Positions 36,915 through 49,472 of a stretch of 64,000 nucleotides of DNA are shown here, in pieces (positions within the stretch are counted from its first letter, which is position 1; every line of letters begins with the position of its first letter). The stretch is from Cliona cf. orientalis (lineage: Eukaryota; Porifera; Demospongiae; Clionaida; Clionaidae). Made by a program: the position numbers and the translations under genes. The notes under the pieces are model-generated. The model ran no database searches and was not told where the DNA came from. It saw only the letters and a list, made by a program, of their open reading frames with translations. Where the stretch lies: the NCBI GenBank assembly GCA_963930775.1, contig OZ005690.1, positions 13,852,411 through 13,916,410 of the forward strand. Reading direction: 5' to 3'.

Positions 36915-37400
36915 CCTAAGAAAAACTGAAATTAATGAGTATACTAACAGTAATGAAATACGTTGCTTTGTTGTTTATGTGTATTAACTATAATGTACAG
37001 CTGCTAGTAGATCAGTATTTTACTTAAATTGGGAGTCATTCTCTGCTAGCTGAGGAAGTCAATCATTATTATTGCATGCTTATTTCATTATCCACCTTGT
37101 TACCATCGATCATCCTGGGTACATGTGAGCTTTTATGGTGGGGGATGATGATAACCTAGATTCTGATAACTGCTACGTACTAATTTTAGAACTTCCCAAG
37201 TATGGACGAATCTATTTTTGCAATCACAACATTGCGTGTACATAGTAATTAATGTTCAGTATACTTAGAACAATAGTTGTTTCCTTGTGTATAAAGTGGT
37301 ACTGTAGCTATGTATTATATGTATGGTACAAGTACAAATGAGGTACATGATATGCACATGTAATTGCCATTCATAAAATTATATAGGTACTAGGTAGCAT
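36915..37400. other. Intergenic, 3' of A1
   Basis: AT-rich sequence without exons or clear repeats. Confidence 0.35.
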
Positions 37401-37760
37401 ATTGAGTCTATGCAAGGGTTGGGTAGTCACGTGAATGGTGTGTGGTATGTAGTAATTGGGGAATTCTAAAGGGAAAGGCTTAGTGTATATTTGTTGGTAG
37501 TTGTCTAGCAACCAAACTTTTTATAGGCAATCTGCCGGCTATGGGAAGGGGTTGGGTCATCATAAAGTAGGCCAATGATGAACAGAGGTCAACTACCAAC
37601 AAAATAGTTATCTGACAATAATTGGGGTGCGTTCGACCATGCATCTCATGCACCCCAATTACTGGCAGATAACTATTATGTATGTATATGCATGCAGCTG
37701 TTGTGATATACATACATATGCACACACAAAAATCTTTCTAGTATTAGAGGTGCAGTTGCT
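37400..37760. repeat. Fragment of the long repeat block with hairpin
   Basis: TTGTTGGTAGTTG...TAGCAACCAAA, ATGATGACCCAACCCCTTCC (as its complement) and the TAGTTATCTG hairpin (37605-37678) match 11720-11910 and 17360-17530. Confidence 0.7.
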
Positions 37761-38072
37761 GCTCTTAAGCTGGCATTAGCCGTTAACAGGACTACAATAT
37801 TAGAAACTCACACGGCCTCATTTTTGGAAACACAGCTAAGTGGTTTACAATAACAGTTTGGCTTTTTCTTTCTTCAGTATATCAACAGACTATATATCTT
37901 TGTTTGGTTATTGGAATTGTACAGTCACAAAAACCAAACGAACTACGTACAAGGGGCCAAATGATAGTCACTGCATGGCACCAAGAGTGCATATAATATT
38001 ATACCTATATGTCACAATGTCATGTATAGCCCTTCAACAAACACTCCACATGCAGAATTATAAATTAATTAC

Positions 38073-38400
38073 CTTGTGAGTGTGCAGTCAGTAATAAGAC
38101 CACTTGTGACCAGACTAGCCATGTAAAACTGATGAACCTAAAAAGTATGGAATAATTTTAATTTATGCCCTATACTACTTACCACTCTCGATCCATGCAT
38201 GTAACTAGCACTTAGGCAATTTAATACCACTTGGGACACTACAACAAGAACAAGATGATGTTGCTCACCATTAATTTAATCAATGGCCTCCTGGATTGTT
38301 TCAATGGTTCATTAGTCACAGGGTCAGCCTTGTCACCAACAGCAGTCACTGGTGCTGGTGTACATAAGCTGTTACTCATTTGAGCTTAGATGAATTATAC
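38073..38400 (-). pseudogene. Relic of the small two-membrane-segment gene (exons 3 and 4)
   Basis: The minus strand at 38395-38275 contains GTTGGTGACAAGGCTGACCC and GAGGCCATTGATTAAATTAA before GTGAGC, matching the ectodomain exon (41137-41253) of the intact gene. 38128-38073 matches its first membrane exon (TTTACATGGCT...CACTCACAAG, then GTAATT). Exon 4 is diverged and no longer encodes a clean hydrophobic segment. Decayed paralogue. Confidence 0.5.
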
Positions 38401-38627
38401 TTTACAGAGCTCTGAACGAATACTAACGCAGATACAAATATACCTGGTTCCGCCCCTTTTTCTACTACTCATCGTACGTATAACGTGCTATTCCATGAAT
38501 CTCAGAATCCTCATATCTGCTTGCTAGTGTGAATTTTTTTGTGGAGTGTTTCGGTCAAATTCATACACATGCATTGCACTGATATTAATATAATAATAGT
38601 GTTGGGTACGTTAATTCTTCTGCTTTA

Positions 38628-38970
38628 GATCCTAGTTGTAACAAATACTGTTATCTGATTGGTCAGGAGCAGGTATCTACTTCTCATATAAACCTGTAAA
38701 AAGCTCATATAAACCTGTAAAATTTTCATATAAACCTGTAAAAAAATTGTTGCCTATGGTTAGGAATGTTGCTAGGCAGCAGTTTATATGTCAAGCCTAT
38801 GGGCATTGTTGCTAGGATCTAAAGTTGTTAGACACTGTTTAGTTGGTTTCTACGTGATTTAGAAGACCTCAGGGCTCAGTAGAACCCTCGCTTCGCTCGG
38901 GATTCTACACAGAGCCCTTCTGTCTTCTAAATCACGTAGAAACCTCCTAAACAGTGTCTAACTATTATAT
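38628..38970 (+). mobile_element. Foldback element, TTAGACACTGTTTAGG family
   Basis: It starts near TAGTTGTAACAAATACTG and contains three direct CATATAAACCTGTAAA units (38680-38742). It then runs through GGCAGCAGTTTATATGTCAA into a hairpin of about 135 bp (38828-38964) with arms TTAGACACTGTTTAGTTGG / CCTCCTAAACAGTGTCTAA. Confidence 0.9.
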
Positions 38971-40950
38971 ATGCACTAGGTCGATGATTGCTCTGCTTCC
39001 AGCCTAGCTATATACTCTGCCATAGAAGCAAATCTGTGACACATGTACAAGTCATTCTCCATAGACAGGAAAGGTCAACTATGGCATCATAATAATATGA
39101 TCAGGCTACTGATCGAGGTAGATAAATTAAAGGGCATTGTGTCATGCAGCAAACAAGTGCTGATTGACAGCTGAAGTGTATTAAGCACTGAGCCATGGGT
39201 GTGCCAGAAACTTATACATGTATGTCCATTCAGCTCTGCCCACTAAAACTCCCTGGGCATCCTACTACATAAATTGTTTTTATTTTGTGGGCACGTAATG
39301 TAAGCAGTCATGCATAATTTTATACCCCATGCAGTGGTCTAGCTATAGGTACCATGCCCAAGCTCCAGTACTTGAAAGTTGCACCCATTATTACCTGCTG
39401 TGAGGAAAGTGACCATTGAATTTTGGGAGGAAGGCACCGGGTAATATTTTTATGTCCAGCTTTTAGCATATTATTGACTGTCAGTGTATTGGCACAAATT
39501 GAACACAGAGGCGACTGCACTGCAGTATAATTATATTATATATTTCTCCGTACATATAATATATACAGCAGACTACAATATTATGTCATACTGTAATGGT
39601 CCCTTTTCTCACAGCTGATATGGCTTCTTACCGACCTGATGATCTGACACCAATCCAAAACTATTAATAGCAATTAAGAAGACTGATTTTACAGAAACTT
39701 ATTATGCACGTCATCCTTGGACGTAAATTTGGATGGTATGAATATACGGTATGTCAGCTTATACTCGTGACGCCAGTATATACAGCGTACAGATCGAGGC
39801 TATCATCTTAAGAATTTGCTCTATGAAAATTATTGACCAACAGGTACTATTGAGGAATGAATAATGTTGCTATGAATTGATTTGACATGTCTCCCTTCAG
39901 TAGCTTCTTCTGGGGGCGTATTGTATTAATTGTCTTGTCTCTCGTGTAATAGAGTCCAGACACGAGACTTCCCCTACAATATCATTCATAGCCAGGCTCA
40001 AGATAACATGAATATTATCTATTCATGGTGTAATGGTCTAGCTGTACAATGAGTATATAATTATGGTGATCGACGCTTCTAAGCTTCTAGTTCAGTCCCT
40101 GATCTGTTACAGTGTTTTAGGTGTGATAAATTAATCCGTCTATTACTATAACAGCTACAGGTGAATTTACCCTGTCTTTTAGCTCTTAGACTAGTGTGTA
40201 GTTTCTGCATGTACATAGTAGGATTGATTAATGTCTTTGGTCAGCACATTCTTCTGTGGATGTTCCTGTACACACACTGTAGGTTGTGTGTACACTTGTC
40301 AACCACAAACAGGCTTCAGCTTATAGTGACCATATATGGTCATAATTCGGTTGCAGCCACGTGACATAGCCCGGGCCTGTCTCGCAATATTTGTGTTCCA
40401 TCGCAATTCATTTGCTGTATAGGGGAGAGTCCCTAGCTTATACATATTATCTAGACTGCAGATGTAGCCCCAACACGAGCCACACTGCAGGTCATGGTCG
40501 ATATGCCATGTAACCATCATCATCATTATCCTACTAGCACATGTGAACTTTTCTTGGCTATCAGTATCATGATATCCGGATCCCGTGATAATAATATTAT
40601 GGTCTTGCATGGCTGATTAAAACCATGTAAGTAATTTCAATTCCCAGGATACGTATATGCACATTTTATATCATTGCAATATTCGTAGGAGGGACCAATA
40701 ATTAACCTGAAAACATCACCATTCCTTGCTATTATGATTATTTACATGCATATATGGGGGCTTCAACTGATGGCTGCTTCTGACTGCTATTAAATGTCGC
40801 GCAGTCGCAAATAATATAGTGGGCCGGGATGACGTACATTCAAGATCCCAATTGCATGTGACATGTTAGGATTAACCGCATGACCGCATGTACATTATAC
40901 TACACTCAGTCATCAACGATATAAGTTTTAGCTAGCCAGTGTTTTGTTGC
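38971..40950. other. Intergenic stretch
   Basis: No exon with splice and phase support is found. Ordinary AT-rich sequence lies upstream of the small membrane gene. Confidence 0.35.
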
Positions 40951-40956
40951 GAAGCA

Positions 40957-42715
40957 ATGAAGGTATGTGTAAAGTGATACACATATACATTTGTGTATGA
41001 ACTTGAGCAATATTGTCTATAGATGATTGGGATGTTTCAAGTAGCGGCGGTGATTCTGCTCGGTAGGTTCCCTTAAATGGCGTTCTAGCCTGTTACTCTA
41101 TACCCTACGTAGTTCATATCTCGATGTATATTATAGCATGTAGTGTTGAGCTGTTGTTAGCTCGGTCATCAGCAGTGATTGCCGTTGGTGACGCTGGGAC
41201 TGACACTGTGACTAGTAAACCACGTGAAAACAATCCAGAAGGCCATGAAAATGGTAAGTATACAGCCATTGTTATTATGATAGTAGTGTTATTATGAAGT
41301 ATTGTGGGAAATTTTGTACTGTATAAGATTTGCAGTATTACTTTTTGTGGCTTTCAATATTCAGTGAAACATATTCACCTGTAGCAGGCTACCTTGAGCT
41401 CATAAGTGCTCACCAGTGGTGTATCTAAGGCAGCAGGGCCTAGCAGGGCAGAGGTCCTGCCAAAGTGCCCACTCTACTCCTCTGGCCAAAAACTTGGGGA
41501 AGAAGGGGTTAAACAAAAAAAATTCGCCCGGTTTGTATATACTTAGCAAAGAAAACACTTGGACTGAAAGTGAATTTGGAGTATATCGAGATGTATTTGA
41601 GTCATTAATTCCACTGATTCAAAAGGATAGTCCGTTCTTGTCTTTAATTGTTTACAGATTGTATGCCAGAATAATATACCGTCCAGAATGCACGTACCAG
41701 AATTACTCTCATGAGAGCTGATTTTTCAAAAATTTCCTGGAGGGGGCATGCCCCACAGACCCCCTAGTTTGGGTGTACAGTTGGGCCCCTTAAGCTTTGG
41801 GGCCCTACTATCACAAACTCTCTAGATATGCCACTGGTGCTCACCCATTGAATTTTTTTTATTTTCACTGAATCCAGTCTATGAAAATTTGACACCATAC
41901 ACTTATAATTATCGTACGTTGCTACAGTGTACATGGCTATCCTGGTCATATTTATCACCTTACTGACCGTTTGCACTCATAAGGTACGTATCATGCATTG
42001 TGCATGTGTCCATAATTATTATGATGGCTATGTGATATTATTATTGGTATTGTATAATGCAGGGTAGAGGTCTTAGGGTGCTGATAATTATCATCCTGCT
42101 CCTGGTATATTTTGGTATGTTATAATTAATCCCTCTTAGACTAAGTATATTCTGAACACTCTAAGGACAGTTTGATTTTTTTAAAGGAGGTGTCCTCATT
42201 TCAGAGGTATATCCTTATAGAGGGATTCCACTGTAGTTGATAATTAATTTTTGTCAAAATGAATGTATTGGGCAATGTAGCACTCAGGGTACATTCAATG
42301 GCAGTGGGAGCATGGGGCCAGGGGTATAACAGGATGTGATTAGGTATAATAATTACCGTAGGTCAGGTTTTAATTGTGAGTATCTATTAATTGTGAATTG
42401 GGAGTTTTTCTACGTTTTGCAATTAATAGATTTGCAAACATGAACGTGCACATATACTACAGTACGGTACGGGGTCGTCCATCGCAATTATTGGATTTGT
42501 AATTTGGCCTGACTTGACTAGATCAAGAACACAATCATTAAATTACGCAATTAAAACCCGTCCTACGGTATTAGTACTATCAAGAGTATTAGTACTATGT
42601 ATCTGTAGATGCATGACCATGCACACTCATAGTTTCAATCTAATTATAATATATTCACACTTTCATTATTATTATACTAGTGGTGCCTGTGGGAGATGAC
42701 AGTCCAAGCCACTGA
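40957..42715 (+). CDS. Small two-membrane-segment protein, 101 residues, six exons
   Basis: The exons are 40957-40962, 41023-41062, 41137-41253, 41928-41983, 42063-42114 and 42681-42715. Lengths sum to 306 nt with consistent phases and GT/AG sites. The first exon is only ATG AAG. The product has a signal peptide (MKMIGMFQVAAVILL), a hydrophilic loop of about 40 residues (AVGDAGTDTVTSKPRENN), a hydrophobic segment MAILVIFITLLTV, a basic linker THKGRGLR, a second segment VLIIIILLLVYF and a short end VPVGDDSPSH. I recognise no family. Relic exons at 686-724, 3862-4196 and 38073-38400 show that it is a multicopy family. Two transposable elements lie in its introns. Confidence 0.65.
41414..41836. 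mobile_element. hAT-type non-autonomous element with 8-bp target duplication
   Basis: CAGTGGTGTATCTA at the left and TAGATATGCCACTG at the right are terminal inverted repeats of the hAT type, flanked on both sides by GTGCTCAC, an 8-bp target-site duplication as expected for that superfamily. The inner plus-strand frame (...ESEFGVYRDVFESLIPL...) may be a transposase or host remnant. The element sits in intron 3 of the small membrane gene. Confidence 0.85.
42356..42573. mobile_element. MITE with TACCGTAGGTCAGG ends, in an intron
   Basis: This is the second full copy of the element at 7747-7975. It ends TACCGTAGG/CCTACGGTA, so a TA duplication is visible on both sides. It lies in intron 5 of the small membrane gene. 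Confidence 0.85.
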
Positions 42716-42829
42716 TCAAGAAGCCAGTGCTACTATATTTGCTGTACCAAAAGTACAAACACTCTGTTGTTGCTTGCTAAGTAATTACTTATACTTGTGT
42801 ACAATTAAATTGAATTTTCCCAAATTTTG

Positions 42830-45800
42830 GCGTGATTGAGGAAAATGCTTGTACCATAAGGTGTCAGCATTTTCCTCAATCACGTACACTCAAGATAATC
42901 ACATTAACTTTTATTTATGGCCAAATTGATTATTACAAGGGAGTGTAACTATATTTTAAATTTTTATGACATTGTATTATAATAGCAGAGGTTTACCTTA
43001 ATTAGTCCTAGGTTTTTAATAGATTAGAATAATATTATTTAATTTATTCTCTACCACACATCACACTAATTAAGTTATAATATATACAGACCAGCAGAGT
43101 AGTTTACTCTAAAATCTAGCGGCCTGAGGGTTTTTATAGTGGATCCTGTTGGCGATATGTAGCGTAGCTAGCTATCCTGTAGTAACAGCGGAAGTGTCTG
43201 TGGCACTGTTTAGGCTGTGGTCTATGTTGCTTAGTTAATAACATGTTGTTATAAGCAATTTCCGAATGTCTTAAATTCCCTTTAATCAAACAAGCGAACA
43301 CCAGTATTATACTGAAGTATCATGCACTAGTACTCTCTCAACAGTACTGGTGATATGCATGTCCAGTCACTCAACAAACCACTACACCTTTCTTGCTATC
43401 AGCCTTGGTGTGGTTTGCTAAGTACAGTTAACATTTGATTGTCTACTACATAATATAAGGATATTCTAAACAAATGAGGGATCAACTGCTTTATGCAATT
43501 CAATTCCCTCCATGTATTCAACCACAGCTTCCTCAGTGTGTAAATTTAGCACCATTGTGAATGAATGTGTAATGGCCAACAAATTAGTACAATCAAAGCC
43601 TCCTATTCATATCTATAGAACTATCCCAGTGCCTGCTTATGTATGGATAGCCACCTGTGAGGGAACTAGCCTTTCAGTTCTAATCTCAATTAAATTTGTA
43701 CCCATTAATCACTACATGTACTTATGTAAACTCTAAACTACATAATATTATATTATGCAAGTGAGCCAAGGCTGACAATATATACTTGTGGTGGGATTTC
43801 TAAACTATTGTGTACACATAATATTATTATTATTATATAATTATAAGCCTGACTATTAAAGCTGAAAATGTACACACTATTGTGTGCACTTGCTGCTGCC
43901 TAATCCCCATGTATTCATACTTCATTTCCTTGTGTAAATAGATGGATAGTTATTAGCACACACCATTAACTTAAATAGGGTGTTGAAGCAATAATTAGTA
44001 ATGTGAAAGCCTCATTTTCAACCACTAATTTGATCCCATTATCTGCTCCTATTGAGTCTGCATAGCCTAGCCTAGCCATGGCCACCTGTGGAGGAACTGT
44101 ACCTTTAGTCTATCCTCGACAATTAAAAGTTGCCATTGGAAGCCATTTCATATCTTTTCACAGTAAGTAATAGCTGCCTGCTCATCCATTAGACTATCAT
44201 CATGTGTCATGTCAACAGATCTAGATGGATCGATCTGTACTGACTGTATAGGGTCAGTACAGATCGATGGATCCATCTAGATCTGTTGTTTAAGAAACAC
44301 CTTCATCTCTAGTGTCATATGTACATTGAACTTTCCATTATAGTACAGCTGCATACCCTCATAATTAGTTTATGCTGTTTGTCCCATCTGAAAACCACAC
44401 AGTTTCTGTCACATGTGTTTTCTTGCACTGTCAATACATTTAGTTGAAAAAACTTTATCTTAGGTTATGCAAACTGACATTCAAATGTATTCCATATGTT
44501 GCATTCTCTAAAGCAAAGCGTGGCTCTGTGATGGATACATAACACCTTATTAATCCAGCACTGAATGTCTAATTATGTTTTGATAATATCCCACTGACAA
44601 GGTCCCAAGACTCTGTGAAGAAACGCGATTCTTCAAAGCACACGGTGAACCTTTTTCTAGACAAGTTTATCAAAGTTGTGCAGAAATATCGAAATGGGAT
44701 TATTGTTATTTTGTATTCATCTAAAAAAGCTACAGTATGATCGACCAATAACATGTGTACAACAAAGTAATCATTTTATGTTTGACGCATTAAATATAAG
44801 CGCAGATAATGTATACAATAATATTATTGTAATAATTATTGAGTTATTATAATATCTATCAAAGGTGACTTTCAGGATGCTAGCTATAATGTAACCGTAA
44901 CATAGAAATGCCATAGAAATGCTGTTTGTTGTTGAATCCATGTTTTTCAAATCTTACTGTGATGTTTGGAGGCTGTCCGACGTCTGTTACTGATACAGTG
45001 ATTCTCCTCAGCCAAAACATTGTCTTCCGTGTATTGTGAACCTGGAATCTTGTTAGGTCAACTGTAGGGCTGATGTTTTTCTCACTAGATACCGCTCATT
45101 TCATCGTCAACAACACACTAGTTGACAGACGTACTATACACGGCCGATGTGATATTATAGTAAAAATAATAGTAAGTATATCTGTCTGTATTATATACTT
45201 GAACAGGGATGTGAAATAGGTATTATTATTATACCAGTATATAATCTATACATGCATGAGCACAGCCGGCTTTAAGGCCACTGTACTGTGCATGTGTGTA
45301 TATACCCACATTGGTCGTGAGTGTGTGTTGTATGTGTGCATGTACATATCGATCCCATGTGCATTGTGAGTGTGTGTGTGTGCAAGCACAAACCAATCCC
45401 TGTATTAATTACTTGCACTCGTCCATGGCTTCATGATCAATTAGAATTTGATTTTGATCACTGCTTAGTTACGAGATCTGCTAGAATGCCAGCTGGCTCT
45501 TTATGAGACTAATCCACAGATTTACACCCCAGCTAAGCATAAAATGACTGATAATTGTACTGGATACACTACGTGCTGCTGAAACTGGGACTGTTATACA
45601 TAACTGAGATATGTTGCAATCTAAATTTTGGGTAATGGTCGGTAATAGAACGCTGTCCGTTAAAATGACTCACAGGCTAGGTATTGAGCCAAAGTTGGTA
45701 ATGATCATCAACATTGTAAGCTAGCTCGCGCTTGTGGAAGTAAATTAACCACAAAAATGTACACTAAGTCATGCCAATTGGTAGTGGTCGTCAAACTTGC

Positions 45801-45830
45801 GTGGCGCGAGTTAACCCTTTCTCCTCCCCC
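42830..45830 (+). repeat. Long non-coding repeat block, collinear with 5120-6010 and 9290-12480
   Basis: 42830-43280 follows 5120-6010 and 43380-45830 follows 9290-12480, with many indels. Within it, 44215-44285 is a perfect foldback (ACAGATCTAGATGG arms), and 44937-45105 is the third copy of the open-frame repeat (SVTDVGQPPNITVRF). No gene of its own is visible. Confidence 0.7.
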
Positions 45831-47400
45831 CAAGGGCCTGGGGTATCCACAACTGCCAACCTATGCAGTATCTATGACCTGATATCAGTGTGGAAAATGG
45901 AATTCAGATCTTGGTACATGGTATAATGATCATCCAATTATTTGATATCCCTCTCTCACTCTACGATCTGTGACATGAGATTTAGACCGTACAGTACTGC
46001 TCAAAGCTAAGTTTTAGCTGATTCATTCTGCTTCGCTAGCCGCTAATTGTATAGTGAATTCATATGCAATGAATTTCCTTGGAATCCCATGATTGAAAAT
46101 CACCTCTCATACTTAAAATTGAATTTTGTATTTGTGCTGACCTCACCATAAAAGGTCATTTGAACACAATAACATAATGACATTGCATTATTATCGTAAA
46201 CTACCATACTCTGACATTCCAGGATAGTCTACCTTACAGAGTCACTGTACCTGCATCCCCCATTGGCAAGTAATGCCTTCAAGCAAACTAAGACAGTAGG
46301 GAAAGGATAAAAATAATATTATATTATTAGACATGCACTAGTTATATTAATGTTATGCACGCAATGGCATAATTATAATGGTTATTAAATGTTCTTGTTG
46401 ACTCCGGTTCTCCAAATTTGTCGTGATCCACTAATTATATGCTTTTATTAAATTTAATGAATACTTAATTTCATTCATTGCCGATGGAATTCCCCACATA
46501 AGCAATCCTATCAGTATCGCCGACAAACAGTTTTGAACTGGGGAGAGGAATCGAAGAAGCTATATACTCAAACGTAAGTTAATTAATTATCTAATCTTGA
46601 TAAAGCCGCTGTCATCGTATGAATTATAGGTAGCTAGGGGGAGGAACACAATGATTGTAGACAAAACAAGTTATTAAATTTGATGGGTGTGGTAGCCAAG
46701 GCCAGCCGCATGTTGTATCCTAGCTGTTCTCTGAGCAAATTATCTGCATTTTTGGGACTTAGCATTAATTTTACCAGATGCAACAATAGAAAGGTCAAGA
46801 ACCAGAGTGGCCTAACCCCAAACTGAATGTGGAAAATTGTCTAAAAAGCTCAAAAATGGACTAAACCTACTCTACCAAATCACTCAAATTTTCAAAAATG
46901 TGAATTTTCTGTTGCTCATGAAATCATGTTTTCAAGATTATGGGGGCTAACTCAACATTTGTGGGTTAGGCCACTCTGGTTCTGATCGAGCTCTTCGTTA
47001 TTTATGTGCAACGTCATAGTACGCATAATAATATTATTGTTGTCCATACACAATAGTATCATGCGCTGTCACATGATAAGCATGAATAATCCAATTGGTA
47101 TGCCAGAGTGCCAGAAGTCAGAATCACCATGCAAAATGTTGCTTAAGGCACACAATAGAATTATCATAGACTATGTAAGCCACACACCATCCTCATCAAA
47201 GGTGGGGTATAGGGAAAAGACTATTACTATGCTGCATAATATAAAAAATATTAGTGTTACAGTAGCACTACTACGTGTATACACTAAGTTAAACATATTT
47301 TTTTACATATAATATGCGATTGTATTATACACATCACACACATACATATTACAACTTTAAGTTCTCTGTCAGACTTAACCTATCGATATCGTCACTGAGT
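45831..47400. other. Intergenic stretch, 5' of A2
   Basis: 46830-46985 is related to 8720-8890. The rest is AT-rich. The open frame at 47004-47312 has no domain or leader and I do not support it. Confidence 0.4.
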
Positions 47401-47408
47401 ATATAAGA

Positions 47409-48709
47409 ATGTATCAATTGCTGGAAGTGCTGAACGTACTCCTCATCACTGGTATAATAATTATACACACTCTAGCTCAGCATGTATCGCTTGTATTATT
47501 ATATACCCATATGCATGTCTATTATTTTCTCATCAGTATCTGTAGTTCTTGGAGAGCCAATTATTAATAGCACTCCACCTTTGGATGATGCACTATGCCC
47601 TGATCAACCTGTTAGTCTCACCTGTGAGACTCGTGGATCGCCAACGATCCAGTGGATTAGTCTTCAATACATTGACGCTGGTGGCAGTGCATTAGATTTC
47701 ATTGCTGCCAATGATGGAATTGGAGCTATAGCACGCAGCCCAGTCAACAGTAATAGCACAGCCACTCTCATCAACAATACTATGGAAAATGGAACACAAA
47801 TACTGGCATCTCAACTGAATATCACAACATCAGCTGAATTTCCAACAGCGAACATCTCATGTTCGGGTAGCGGGATGACTACTATTGCAATACAGATACT
47901 TGGTAATGGTTAACAACAAGTGTCCTTTTAATTATTTATAATTATTGATTAGCTACTAACAAGGGCTAATTTTGTAAGTACACAAATTAGGAGAACTTGT
48001 CCAAACAGTCTAGATACGAGGTACATGCATAATTATATTAAGTCCAATAAATTAATATGCATGCATTATACATTGGCATACCAATTGGAGTTCAATATAA
48101 TTATTATGTTGTATTATTATTATCCAGGTGACCGTGAAGTTCAAAATGTTACAGCTAACCAAAAGATTGACAATACTGGAGGTTGTCTTGTAGGTATCAC
48201 GTGGAGTCTACCACCCAACGTTGCTGAAGAGGACGTTTCGCAGTACCTAGTGTACGTGAATGGTACTAAATTGGACGAGCCTATATATATGCCTCCAGCT
48301 GCCTACCGTATGTGTAGCTGTGGCTCGTACGATATTAGCGTGAGTACTGTAGATCGCTGTGGTCGCACTGGTCAAAATTCATCCTTCATCACGGTGGACA
48401 ATTCAACTACTTTGCAGAGTCGCGATTGTGGCATTCTTATGACTCAGCCCACATGTCCGGAAAATACATGTACTCCTAGTGATGGTGAGAAATTTTGTTT
48501 TTTTCAGGAAATTTGAAGGGGATGTGAAATTTAATTATTGTATGTGACATCACATTTATTATTAATTGATATGCTCCATTTTTGTAGCTTCATGGCGTAT
48601 TGCAGTTGCAGCTGTGATCCCTATAATTGTGCTTAGTATCACTACCGCTGTTTTGGCATATCTACTCTTTCGGGAATGTCGAAGAAATCAACGTGAATTA
48701 GGTAAATAA
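47409..48709 (+). CDS. Receptor A2: Ig-FN3-TM with a short basic tail
   Basis: The exons are 47409-47451, 47537-47902, 48128-48484 and 48588-48709, giving 295 codons in frame. Signal peptide MYQLLEVLNVLLI resembles MMYQLLLTLIILL of B4. Ig (about residues 22-136) has LCPDQPVSLTCETRGSPTIQW; FN3 (137-255) has CLVGITW and CSCGSYDISVSTVDRCGR, with further cysteines in a stalk (CGILMTQPTC). The last exon is a TM (IAVAAVIPIIVLSITTAVLA) and FRECRRNQRELGK. Alternatively a donor at 48702 (TTAG/GTAAAT) could extend the tail into unseen exons. An ATG at 47482 within intron 1 could also start a read-through leader. It converges tail-to-tail with B4. Confidence 0.85.
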
Positions 48710-49470
48710 ATCTTACTCTAGCTATAATTATAATTAACTTAATTTGTAGGTTGAAGCATTGCCAAGTGTAGAAGTTCTATTATAATGAACTGCTACTGAA
48801 GTATTATATATAATTATATAATTATATTATATAACTATAATATTATTAGTATGTATATCTGAGTTCTAGTTCTACGTTTTAGCTGTATCCCACATAATTT
48901 ATTATTATATACTGCAACTGTCATGCCTGCCATAGTATTAGTACAAGTACGTATTTCTTTTTGTTTCTCTAGATAGCAGGATAAACTTTATGCTGTAGCT
49001 GTTTTCAGTTCTCTCATGCATCATGCACCAATCCCCAACCTTTGTGTACACATGTATATGTGTACATGCATGCATGTATTATAATATTATTTTAGTGTGT
49101 GTGTGCCATGGGCAAGAGTCTGTATTCGTGGAATATTGAAAACCATAATTTGTATATTATATTCATAACAATATTGTTGTAGCAAAAAAGTCATGATTTT
49201 GAGTTCCTAGCTAGCTAGCTAAAGCTCACAGCTGATGCCTATAACATTTATTTATTATAGTTGCATATGCCCTCCACTTTAAAAATAATTCTATTGCTCC
49301 TGGAAAGTTGTTTATCTCAAGACTATAATAATTATTTTTCCAATCATAATATGCATTGACATAAATAATCTTCCCAAATTCAGGGAAAGTGCAAACAAAA
49401 TACAACCCAGTTTTTGTCTTGACAATACCATTAATTAATACTTGTGCGTAATCGATATATACTAGACTAA
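48710..49470. other. Convergent spacer between A2 and B4
   Basis: AT-rich, with a palindromic TATAATTATATAATTATATT tract near 48810. No exon is seen; downstream tail exons of A2, if any, would lie here. Confidence 0.4.
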
Positions 49471-49472
49471 GT

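Noticed and set aside
41416-41721. Independent gene in intron 3 of the small membrane gene
   Set aside because: The frame lies entirely inside a hAT-type element with an 8-bp target duplication, so at most it is a transposon remnant.
47004-47312. 102-codon frame upstream of A2
   Set aside because: It lacks a recognisable domain, cysteine pattern or splice support, and its composition matches intergenic DNA.
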